A DNA stretch of 64,000 bases from Perkinsus olseni (Eukaryota > Perkinsozoa > Perkinsida), in NCBI GenBank assembly GCA_013115125.1, contig JABANN010000060.1:1-64000 (forward strand), written 5' to 3'. The notes beneath the pieces were generated by a model. That model made no database searches and was not told the origin of the DNA. It worked only from the letters and a program-made list of their open reading frames with translations. Shown here piece by piece: positions 46,401 to 57,091 of this stretch. Position numbers and translations under genes: made by a program. The number at the start of each line of letters is the position of its first letter. Position 1 is the stretch's first letter.

Positions 46401-47277
46401 TCAACGCACTTGAAGGTAGCCGAACCACTCACGGATGGTCGGGATGGAGCCAGCACAGCGCAGCATTGGCACAGCGTTGCCGCTAGTCCGTTCTACCGCC
46501 TTCTGGGTGGTAGGGTCAGCCACCCCGAACAGGAACAAGGGGTCGCAGTCCAGGAATTCCAAGGAGGCCTGAGACAAGACGTTATGGCGGAGAGTGGGGA
46601 GGGCCGATGACCTCCCCCAGGGCTTGAGTGTCCTCCAAGACAGCCATGACTTCGATCCACAGGGTGTCGACATCGTCCGTCCAGTCCAGAAGGACCGAGT
46701 CCAAATCTTGGAAGCAGACCTGATAAAGAGAGCCTGGCCAGGACAGGGCCTCCCACAGCCCAGGCCACCTACTCGGAAGTCCGGTCCATGCTGTCCCTCT
46801 CGGATACAAAAGAATATCTCGCTGGTCTCGCCCCCGGGCTCGACCGCCACCGCGTCCTCCCCCTCGCGGTTAACCTGAGGTGGGGCCTTCCGAGGGTCTC
46901 TGAGGTTGCCTCTTTTGCTTACCCTTATGCTTGCTTTGTAGCCCGCGGGTATCACCCCCATGTGGAGCTCCTCCGGGGCCTCCTCAGGGTCAGGGGCGTA
47001 CTGGAAGCGGTACGACGTGGGGACCTGACGAGAGCCTCGAGCAGGGCAGCAGCAGCAGTGAAGTGCGGACCTCGCCGTTGACGGTGACAGGATAGCCGAA
47101 GGCGAGTATCCTGTGGACCCGCGGCTGCTTCTTAGCCCGGACTATGGGGTACTCGACATCTCGAAAGTCGTCTGATGTCTGCGCTGCGGCCATCCACCAT
47201 ACCAAAACTACAACAACTCCCGGCAGGGCCTGTCCCGAATGGCAAGCAACTCCCCTGGGGCGATAGAAAGTCTTCAT
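46401..47277 (-). CDS. Secreted-looking protein of unknown family, five exons
   Basis: Exons 47071-47277, 46923-47024, 46773-46874, 46612-46719 and 46401-46568 are all joined in phase 0, giving 228 residues. There is an N-terminal hydrophobic segment (PGVVVVLVWWMAAAQ) that could be a signal peptide. The rest is hydrophilic (SYRFQYAPDPEEAPEEL, EIFFCIREGQHGPDF, LDSVLLDWTDDVDTLWIEV, GVADPTTQKAVERTSGN). The stop lies two bases before the ATG of the WW/B-box gene. A 50-nt phase-0 intron (gtgcgttgaag...gcctcag, ~46360-46409) could instead fuse the two into one protein. The family is unknown. Confidence 0.5.
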
Positions 47278-47344
47278 TAAACATTGTGCATGCATGGGAA
47301 GGCATGAGACGCGACAACTTCACACTTTAGGGCTCTGAGGGTCG

Positions 47345-49537
47345 TCACCGGCGTCCGAAGCGTCCGTGAGGATATCGGCCGCCTTCCGACAGCACCGAAG
47401 CCCGCACTTCACAGCAGGACCTTGGAGAGTCATCGCCCCCTCTGGAGCTCGGGGACTCGAGTTTTCGCCGTGCCAACGCACCCATCCTCATCGGAGAAGC
47501 GAGGATGCCGCCAGCGCTCATCGGGGATGCTCCATGGTGAATCGGGTTGATGTTGGGCCCGCGATTCTCGACTTCGACAGACCGCGACACGCCATGAGGG
47601 GGTCGACGACCATCCAGGACGGGACGAGCCCAGGCAGGTGGCAGCCGGCAGTGGCCTTTGTGTGGTGGGGAGAAGTCCGCTGGTGGTCTTGAGGGGCATT
47701 CCCGATGCTGGACGGCCCTTCTGTCCGGCCCCGGTGGTACCAGAACCCCTTCCACGACGCAGGGGTACCGACCTAGCGCTTGGTTACCGCGAGGGCGTGC
47801 CGCGTTGTTCGGGACACCACGGGCCAATGGAGGCTCTGCCTGGCGAGGGGATGCCGAAGCACCGACTCTCCTCCGCTTCCCCACGTCCGATCGAGGGGGG
47901 CTGTGCGGCCCTACGCCACCTATTGGTTGAGGAGAGCAATGACCGATAACACCGGACGGCCTTGGATGACGCCCTGGGGAATCATCCAGGCATTGAGCTG
48001 GAAGACGTCGGTCATCCAGGACGGGCGAACGCGGTTGAAATTCGCCCCTCTGCGGCCTCGACGGAGAGCCTTTGTTAGCCAGGACAGGATCCACGTACTT
48101 GGGCACAGGTGATGACGGAACGCCCCTTGGCCTCTGACTGGCTGGACTGTACCGCCGCGGATGCTGCTGTTGCCCGACAGGTGACAGGTTACGCTTGGGC
48201 ACCATGGGGAGCCGCTGCTGCCTCAGAGGAGAGGCCTTCGCGCAGGGCCGACCCCATGCGCGAGGACTGTCGTCCGGAGCACTCTAAAAACGACAGTGTT
48301 ACAGCCTTCCTAGACCCTCCAACTCACCAGAGGGTCTCCCTCCTCGACCAGCATCTGCCTTATCTCAGCTTGGACGATGCCTCGGCCGACGATCTCCGCC
48401 GCGGTCGGCCTTTTCATCCAGTCCCGACTAAGACAGTCTCGGAGCAAGTCCCTCAAGCTCGCCGAGTAATGCTCCGGCAACTCGGGCGTCGGCCCCTTGG
48501 TTATCTTGTCCACCAGTGACTTTATGTTGCTCGCATCGAATGGGACTTTAAGACAGCAAAGTTCATACAGGATGCAGCCCAACGCCCATATGTCAGAAGC
48601 CCAGTTGTAGGGCTTCTCTTCGCAGATCTCCGGGCTCAGGTAATACGGCGTCCCTATGGTAGTCTCGGCGAACGCCAACGTCGAGTCAAGTACCTGCGCT
48701 TACCGCGTACCGTGCTGAACGAGCGTCGATAAGAGCACGTCCTAGGCCGAGGAAGCAGCAGCAGGACTCATGCTCAGGACGTTGGGTTTGGCGGGCCGAA
48801 TTCGGAGCTCAGGTCCAACACACGCGCTCGCTGAAACTTCGGCGCTTGCGCAGTCGACTATGCATTAACTCGCTCAGTCTTCGTCTTTGTCTGTCGTCGC
48901 TGCCTCACCTTGGATATGCCGAAGTCGCCCAGTCTTAGCCTGTTAGCCCTGGTCAGGAAGAGATTCTGAGTCTTCAGATCTCGGTGCAGGATATGCTTCT
49001 CGTGCACGTACCTTGCAGAGGCCCTCAGGACGGATCGGAGGCAGCGGACTCAGCATCTCACTTCAGAGCTAGAGCTGCCTGGCTAAACCATCGGACAATC
49101 TGTGACTCGGGAAATCCCACACCAGTGTCGCGCGCCTTCCGTATCCTCGCGGCCAAGTCCCCTAAAACGTCACCATAGGGACGGCGCCGCCGCGAAGCGG
49201 AGAAGTTACCGCCCTCCGCGTAATCCATAATGATACAGAGACCGTTGGCTTCCTCAAAAAACGAGTCGCGGTAACATACCACATAAGGATGCTTCAGAGA
49301 TGACAGTACCTGCCCACGATAATATTTCAAAAAACGATTCAGTCGAAAGATTAGCGCTCGCCCCGCCGATACCACCTTGACCTCATTTCTAGCATCATTC
49401 CGCTGTTTTTTATCCATCCTCTTCACGTCGATTGTTTTCATGATGTACTCTCGGCCGTCCCTCCCACGCACCAGCCAGGCCCTTCCGAAGGACCCCTCAC
49501 CGACCTTCCTAATGCGCGAGTACCCTCGAGAAGCCAT
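47345..49537 (-). CDS. NEK-type serine/threonine kinase, six exons
   Basis: Exons 49373-49537, 49210-49309, 49062-49161, 48909-49011, 48328-48693 and 47345-48283 give 590 residues. The kinase domain fills residues 1-275: [11 protein letters not shown] (Gly loop), [11 protein letters not shown] (the VAIK lysine), [40 protein letters not shown] (catalytic loop), [25 protein letters not shown] and [28 protein letters not shown] and GTPYYLSPE are typical of NIMA-related kinases, many of which act at cilia and spindle poles. The 313-residue tail is Pro/Arg/Ser-rich and unstructured, and may be regulatory. The longest intron lies between DFGISK and the activation segment. The catalytic residues are intact. 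Confidence 0.85.
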
Positions 49538-49686
49538 GAGCTAGAAACACTGAGGAGACCCTCAGACCAGTCGCCGGATTGACAAACGCTAGTCAGTAGT
49601 GATAATAACAACACGTTAAGTAGCATGTTACACTGAGTGGAGGGGCTGGCCGACAAGACCGAGGTGCCCGAGGGGGGAAGGTACTA

Positions 49687-52600
49687 CTAGTCTTGGTCTG
49701 AGGATGCCTTCCTGAAGCCTGTCTTCTCGTAGTGGCCGTGCAAGACCTCCCGACGGATTCTCTCTAGTCGAACGACCGCGTCGTCCACAACGTCATTCGT
49801 CGCGCCGATATCCCTGATACCACACCTTCCCCAAATCCCATGGACCAGCACCTACCGCAGAGACCGGCCAATCTGCTGCATGAAGCAATCAAAGTGATAG
49901 TCCGTGATGGCCAGGACCGAATGCAGCTCCTTGAGATCTCGACCCCGGTATCGAGACGGACCTGCCCAGCCACTACAACCAAGGACGCTCGTCATGGACG
50001 GCTCACCTCCGAGGACCATCGTGATGTAGGCGGACTGGGCCTTCTTGATACTCTTCAGCTTGGACCCCTCGAAGAAAGCGTTGATCCTCTTGTCCCGCTC
50101 CACGCACTCGTATCTACGGTTCAGCATCACCCTTGGCCGATGAGATTCGGAAGTCTCACAGGCGAACGATAAAGGCCTCGATGCCCTCTTGGCCGCCCAA
50201 TTTCTCGAAGAGACGTTCTCTGCCTCCCTTCTCGCCCTCCTGCTTGGCGATCTCCATCCGTACCATGCAGCCCGTGGTGATGTCCGACCTTGTCCTGTTA
50301 ACCACCTGCAGCGTTACCAATACGACAAGGAAAATTTGGAAGAAAATATTCCCGAGAATGAGAGCTGCCTATTTTTTGTGCTGTTGTTTTAGTTTCCGCA
50401 AGCGTAGCTGGCAGCGAAGGCATCGTTCACACCACAAATTGAAAATATTATCTTGTCTCGTTGATTTTACTGATCGGATATTCTCGACACATTTGCTTGG
50501 CGGTGTCCACTGAGACGTCGAAGAAATAGCTCTAGTCTCAGCTGCACGTCCCTCCCATCTGCATGCCACTCAATAGAGTCCCGACCCGACACTTACCAAG
50601 AAGACATCGTCCAAGGTAGTGCTGTCAACGCCGATGTCCTTAGCGGCCTCCACCAGGCTATCACAGAGAGCGTCAAAGTGGTAGTTGGTGATGTTCATAA
50701 AATAATGAGCTGGTTTAAGCAGCTTCGCGTCGTACTGGACCGGACCTCCGAAGGCCCCGCTAAGATACTGATACCTGGCAAGACAAGCTCACCATTCAAA
50801 CTGTTCAATAAGTCGCTACATCTTCATCCTGATTTGCTTCTGCTTGGCCTTCCCCTTCTCTAGGAAGTACCTCACCCTAGAGTCCTCCTTCGCTCGCTCG
50901 TACCTGATCCTACCAATACCAGCCGACGCAGGCAATGGGCGATCCCGACATATTCTCGACGAGGGCCTCCAGGGAAAGATCCCCTCCCAGACGGTCCACC
51001 AGACTCTTGTCATCCTTGCTTTGTATCACTGAAACAAGTCCCTCCTCATGTACCGCGATTTGGGCTTTTACTGGTATGAGCGTCGTCCTCCTTAATACCG
51101 AGTACGCTCGGCCTGATCTGCTCCAGAGAGACGACAACCTCGTCGATGAGTTCCGAGGAAATTCCTGCGAGTCGAACGAAATACGTCAAGAAGGGAATCG
51201 AGTCGCTCACCTGCATCCACCAACGCCTTCTGAAAATTCGATATGAAAGCATCAAAATGATAATCATTAATACCTAAGCTTCCCAAAATCAGACAACGGA
51301 GCGAAGCCCGACATGTTCTCCATTTTTCGGTATGACCTACCCAAGTGCTCATGTATTTGGTACAGCTCTCTCCCTTCATAGGTCTGTGGACCTCCTAGGA
51401 GGCCCACGACGTATTTTCCGATATTCTCTCGGACCCTAGCCAGATGTGGAATCCCGAAGAACGTCTTGATGCGCGCGTCGGCAAGAGATAAGTCCATCAG
51501 TTCACCGTACAACTTCTCGATGCCCTCTGTCTTACCCAACCTACACGATCAATACCATATCAACAGCGTCGCTAGAAGTCGCGAGTGAATTTGAACAGCG
51601 AAGGACCACGTAACCCAGCAAAGACGCTAGCGAGGAATGGATTTCCTCTACCCGGAAAGAGTCGCCACTCACGATAGTACTACCCCATGAAAAGATGCTC
51701 CTTGCCCTCCTCTGTGCGTTGCCGGCCCGTTTCCATCCGAACCGTGCATCCCAGAGTGATGTCAGTGCGCACCGGCTGCAACGTCTTGATCAGCTCTCTG
51801 GCCAGCCCTGAGGGGTAGGGAACTGCGGACCTCCCGGGAAGACTAATCGCCCTCTCACTCCGATCTACTCCCATATCCGTTACCAACACCCCAAGCATGA
51901 TGCCGAGCATCCTATCAAACTGGCGATCGGCGATGTTCATGCCGTAGTGAGCTGGTCTTAGCTCCTTCACATCATATTGGGACGGCCCACCTGCGAGCAG
52001 TAGCGCTCAAAAAAACGTCGCGCGCCACGAAACTCAACTTGCCTGTGAGGAGGCATACATATTGTGTCATTCTCTCTCGTATAGTGGTAATCCGGGCCTT
52101 ATTTTTCTCGAGGAAGCTCCTCAGGCTCGGGTCCTCCAGAGCCTTGTCGTACATCTTACTTATGAACACCGCAATGGACTGCTCTCCACCCAGACGGTCG
52201 AACCTGACGACCACCTTCCCTTCGAAGCTGCATTCTTATTTCCCGCAACGCACAGAGACTTTTTCCTCGACGCCTCCTGAGTCGCTCGGGCGTCGTGCTT
52301 GCGAAGATCCGGATTAACAACATTAGCTCGTTCCGTCTCCAGCAAGACCGCGCCTAGAAAATCCACCGTGCGACAAGGACGTATCTTAGGTCGGCTCTTA
52401 CACTCATCAGTCGTGTCCGGATCCAAACCGCGCTTCAATAGAGCCTTCCGGCATAGTTCGAGGAAGGCATCAAAGTGATAGTCAGCGATTTGTATCATAG
52501 CGTGGATCCTCGGCAAGGGCCGACCAACGTACTCGACCGGTGACCCCAACAGCTGGGCAATGTACTCCCCTGAAATCACCACCGTCGACCGTGCGGATCA

Positions 52601-55600
52601 ACTCGCCGAGGAAGCCGGGAAAGAAGTCTGCGTGTTCAACAGATTTGCACTGTCTACGTAACACAGCTGCGCTCGAACTAGCTTCGCATCATCAACCCAT
52701 TCCCTCGAATACTCCACTTTCTATCTTACTCACTATGAGCCCAATCTACTGTGTGTTCTACAACTACACCTACTGCAACGAGATAGTGAAGACCTCCACC
52801 GAGTTCCAAGAGCTGCCTTTAACGAGTTAACACTATTCAGGAGAGCATCGACAGGAATTCTCAAATACGGCTCCTCACCTTGGCTGGCCTTGATGGAGTC
52901 CAACTTGCTACCAGAAAAGAACAACTTCACTCGAGGGTCCTCCTGGATGAACTTATACAGATCGTCGATAAATGCCTCAATGCCATCATCACCACCAAGT
53001 TGCCCGAAGAGCCCATCCGTGCCTAAAATTCGCGAGCGACGCCTTAGCGGAGCGACGCACTCCGACTCACCAGCGCTCTCGACCTTTTGCATGGCCAGCT
53101 CGTATCGCACAGTGCAGCCCTTGGTGATGTTCGTTCGCGCCTTACCCGCTACTTCAATAAGGTCCTTAGTAGCTTCCTCGTCGAGCTCCAGTACTGCGCA
53201 GGCAGCCTAGGGCACAGGAGAAGATCCCTCGACAGGAGAAGCGGTCGCTGTTGCGCTCAGCGACTTTCAGAGCGACGATGCAACGCTGGCCTCAAAACAT
53301 CGCCGACGAAGGCGTACCCTACGTGATAAGCCACAACCGGCTCTCAGATTGCTATTGTCCGAGGGCGAGCCCCACTGAGGAACAATGCCACTAAAGCAGC
53401 GTCAAGCTAGTCATGAGAAGATTCCTTACACACGGATAAGGTCGACCTCTCTGAGTAGGTCATGGATGAAAGATTCCTTTTATTCCCGAGGAAGGGGTCT
53501 CACCTGCATATTCTCCAGCACAGCGTCGAAATGGAAATCAGTAATATTCATATTAAAATGAAACGGTTGCAGCTGTTCCAAATCATATCTTTGGGGTCCA
53601 CCGCAAAGGCCGATCAACACTTGAGCCTAGGAAGGGAATCTTAGGTTGAAGATGGGATTTTACAAAATCAGCAGCCCTACGATCTTAGTTTTCTGATTCT
53701 CCTGCTTCTCCGGGTCAATCGAGAAGAAATATTTGATCCTCGGATCTTGCTGACATCCGAAGTGCCTGCGTCAAGCTAGGATACCCATCCAAATTATGCC
53801 AATACTACATAGTCTCGACCACCGCTTCAAGATTAAGCTCGCCTCCGAGCCTCTCCAAGACGCTCTTCCCCTTCACAACCTTCTGCTGAGACCCTATACC
53901 CCTCGCTTGGTTCAACACCGACGCCCGGATGGGCTCCAGCAAGAACAATACCTGACCGAACCCACCCCTGTGCAAGACCAACCCTATCGCCATTGGCTCA
54001 CCTCGTCGACCGTGGCGTCGTCGTAGCCTAAACAATAGAGGGCCTTCTCACAATCCATCATAAAACAGTCAAAAGTGAAATCATCAACGCCCATATCTTT
54101 ATGTACGCTGACCAGATCCCGTCCTGAAGTAGTACAGCAGATACGAAATCTCCCAGCACATCCTAAGTTCGGCCCAGCAGGCTTGTTACCCTTATATGCC
54201 TTTTCGCCACCGAAAAGTTCCTCCAGGTAAATCGTCTGACCAGTCTTCACCCTAACACGATCGGTCTGGACGACCGCCACAATCACGATCCTTCTCACTT
54301 CCCAATATTCTTGTCTTTGAAGAAACTCTTCAGTCGGGCATCAGCATTGATAATTTCGTAAAGTCGATCCATGAACTCCGCTATACCCTTCTTCCCTGAA
54401 AGTTGACTTCAGCGACGGAGACAGCCGAGGTCGCTGCTACAACCACCTCAGCCAGTCAGTGAGCGCTCATATCCATCTAACGGACGTGCGCGCCTCGAAT
54501 AATGGTTTCTCTGTTCTATTTATACTATTACCACTACTATGTCGAGAAAAATGAAGATTCTTAACGACACTGCTGAGCCCCGCCGGTGACTACCTTTGAG
54601 TTTCTTAAACATGTATCCATCTCCGCCAGCCTTCACGCTCGTTCTAGCCTTTTCCATCCTCACAGTGCAGCCAGTAGTAACATCTCTCCGAACCTTGCAT
54701 GGACTGATAGACTATTCCTGCGACCTGAGGGCCTTACTTTTCCCAAGGCAACGATGAGGTCTTCCTTGGCGGCGGGATGGACGTTCAACGTCGTGAAGCT
54801 GGCGTCGAAGAGCTCCAGAATCTGCAATGCAAATAAAGCAAAGAAGCGGTAGCTGAGCCGCTACCGCGTCGAAGTGGTAGTCGGTGATGTTCATGTCATA
54901 GTGAACAGGCTTCAGCGCGTCAGCATCATACAACTTGGGACCTCCCGTGAAGCCCGAAAGGAACTACATTCCACTGGAGTGTCATGAGAACTAAGATACT
55001 TTTTCCAACCTGGACCATCTTCTTTTTGATTCTGGCCATCTTTTTCTGATTTTTCTCCAAGTAAGCCCTGAAACGCATGCCAACTCGCCCTAAATTCAGC
55101 GGAGTTCAAAAAGTTTCTCAACTTTTCAATAAAGAGCTGATCAAATACAATAAATCTTGCTTTGCTACTACCTTCCGCCGAAACTACACAGCACAAGCAG
55201 AGTTGAAATCACCGAAAAACGGCATACAAGACGAGCGACAATCGCGTGAATAACACGGGTCGAGAAGGATGAGCAAAAACTCACATCGATGAGCCTTACC
55301 GAGTCCTCGAGTCAGCCACCGCTCTGCTGTACATCAGGTCAACTGCCGTCTCTATGGCCAAATCACCACCGACTCGTTCGTATCTGCCGCGGTGGAATAG
55401 AGGCCCCCGTCGAGTATAACCACTTTACAGGGAGCGCGACTTGTCGTCGTTGGCCATCTTGTTCCTGAAGGCATTCAGACCGAATGCCCCTCCCTGAGCG
55501 TTCTGCTCTGCAGCTTGTTTCACCGAGGACTTGAATCTAGCACGGTTCATGCAGCCTCGTTCCAACCTTTCCGGCGAATCTTACTGTTGGATATCTTCCT

Positions 55601-55909
55601 TCGCCCGAGCTACCATCGCCATGACTGTATCTACTTGAACGTCGACCATACCTCCACCATTCTGGCCCGGAGTCGTAGCAGCTACTAGTTGCTTTATATG
55701 GCCCAATTTACCTTACAAAGTTGACCAGAGGAACTTACGCATCCGAAAGACACGCTACCTGCTACTGCTGTTATGCTCGTCTTTACGTTTTGTATCTCAT
55801 CCCGCGTTTTACCGACTGTATTTAACAGCTCATCGACGTCTACTCCCCTCACTGCCATGGATTGTCCGGGGAAAGCAGATGCGGTCACAAGAAGGGAAGG
55901 CACGTCCAT
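49687..55909 (-). CDS. Eight-domain truncated (2/2) haemoglobin, many exons
   Basis: From ATG 55909 (MDVPSLLVTASAFPGQSMA) to TAG at 49687, exons join in phase into roughly 1,300 residues with eight truncated-haemoglobin domains and no internal stop or new start. Each domain has an LGG..GIE entry helix (LGGDDGIEAFIDDLYKFI, LGGEQSIAVFISKMYDK, LGKTEGIEKLYGELMD, LGGQEGIEAFIVRLYEC), a D-x-R-[VIL]-x-x-F[FL] segment and a GG-P region. Each ends in the proximal-His helix: LKPVHYDMNITDYHFDA, LVSVHKDMGVDDFTFDC, LQPFHFNMNITDFHFDA, LPRIHAMIQIADYHFDA, LRPAHYGMNIADRQFDR, YQIHEHLGINDYHFDA, LKPAHYFMNITNYHFDA, LKELHSVLAITDYHFDC. Linkers often read [IV]T-x-GC-x-VR. The N-terminus has two related helices before domain 1. 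Introns include an 18-nt and a 32-nt candidate and one GC-AG. One transcript is inference. Confidence 0.75.
51991..52042 (-). other. Apparent GC-AG intron in globin domain 5
   Basis: The exon before ends CLLTG and the exon after begins GPSQYDVKEL. Joining them into the conserved TGGPSQY requires a donor gcaagt at 52042, the usual non-canonical GC form, and the acceptor cgcag at 51991. The intron is 52 nt. No GT donor gives the same join. Confidence 0.6.
55567..55584 (-). other. Candidate 18-nt intron near the globin N-terminus
   Basis: The sequence gtaagattcgccggaaag begins with an ideal donor and ends in AG. Removing it takes out an in-frame TAA and joins AKEDIQQ to LERGCMNRARF in phase. 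It would be among the shortest spliceosomal introns known. A wrong frame assignment here is the alternative. Confidence 0.4.
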
Positions 55910-55913
55910 CGAG

Positions 55914-56532
55914 TGTCACTAAATTCTCCGTCCTAATCACTAAAAGTAGCGCGCGCCCAACTGATCGATATCTGCGCGCCGCGTTCCCCAGGCACGTGTT
56001 GCGTTTTGCACTGCTCATAGCGCACATGGTCCATCGTATACAACCAGCGAACACGTTCCGCTCTCGGCATGGTGATGAAGTTGGCCCTCAGCAGAAAAAC
56101 AAAGGAATGGCCACCAGAAACCCGAAGGGTTACCCAAGGCAACCCGAAACCGGAAGGGTTACCCGAGGCAGCCAGAAACCGGAAGGGTTACCCGAGGCAG
56201 CCAGAAACCCGAGGGCTCACCCAAGGCAACCAGAAACCGGAAGGGGCTATGTGATCGGCTCCGGAGTCCGGAGGAATCGGTAGCAGTGGGAAAGCGCGCA
56301 GATATCGATCAATTGGGCGCGCGCAACCAGGAACCCGAAGGATTGCCCGAGGCAATCAGAAACCGTTTCTGGTTACCCAAGGCAACCATAAACCCAAAGG
56401 GTTACCCAAGGGCACTTTAATCGGCTCCGGATTGCGTAGTCCGAAAGAGGCGGCAGCAGTAGGAAAGCGCGCAGATATCGATCAGTTGGGCGCGCGCTAG
56501 ATTTAGTGATTAGGACAGAGAATTTAGTGACA
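55914..56532. mobile_element. Non-autonomous inverted-repeat DNA transposon (MITE-like)
   Basis: The ends are a 66-bp inverted repeat beginning tgtcactaaattct, with 63 of 66 positions identical between the two arms, each arm ending in the GC-rich segment gcgcgcccaactgatcgata plus tctgcgcgc. The inside holds tandem repeats and an extra copy of the inner arm at ~56293-56324, but no open frame for a transposase. No target-site duplication is evident. The near identity of the arms suggests recent insertion or gene conversion. It lies four bases from the ATG of the minus-strand globin gene, so it must supply or disrupt that gene's leader and promoter. Confidence 0.85.
56105..56412. repeat. Tandem ~29-nt repeats inside the transposon
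   Basis: The unit aaaccggaagggttacccga plus nine bases recurs about five times to 56252 with small changes, then degenerate copies follow at 56326-56412. Between them a ~65-nt block (ggctccgga ... ggcgcgcgc) is duplicated directly at 56253-56324 and 56418-56500. Confidence 0.8.
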
Positions 56533-57091
56533 GCCGATGTTTGTGCCAGAAGGGAGACGTCGACTGCATCTTGCTCACTTGCTGAGTCTCAAGTTTCCTC
56601 AACACAACAGTGTTGTGACAACGATTAAAATCTTTTTCCTAAGGAGACAACACAGTGGTCTGCGCAACATGGGTGAAGCCTTATTGAATCAGTTTGTCTG
56701 TAAATTAGTAGTATATGTGAGCCATCTACAAATTCGCCACAGTTTATTACAAATTGATATGTTTTCCAAGTATGTATGGCAAAAATCTGTTATGAATGGA
56801 AAGGGGGTCGTGAAAAGGGATCTCCGGGGAGGCTGAGTAACGCCTTGGAGCATCGACGCCTACCTTTGCAGAAGTCGAAAAGGTCACTTTACGGTGTTAG
56901 CATCGCTTCAGGACTGTTTTGTGGCTTGTGGCAAGCGAACCCGCGAGACGACGGTCCATGCGGTACAGGCGCAATCATTCACAGTGTACTGTCCTCCACT
57001 GTAGCAGTTGTATCGAGCATAACGGGTCCTGGTCGTTCTCGGAGGTCTCCACTTTGCATCGTCGTGTTCGGTCGTCTTGTCTGTTGTTATC
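56533..57091. other. Intergenic region upstream of EF-P
   Basis: No gene recognised. It is bounded by the transposon and the EF-P start, so it probably contains the EF-P promoter. Short open frames on both strands lack support. Confidence 0.4.

Noticed and set aside
47366-48519. Plus-strand open frames opposite the kinase tail
   Set aside because: The minus-strand frame joins in phase to an intact kinase domain and has the expected low-complexity tail; the plus frames carry nothing recognisable.
56105-56412. Repeat array as an independent satellite
   Set aside because: It lies wholly between the inverted arms of the transposon and is best read as its internal part.
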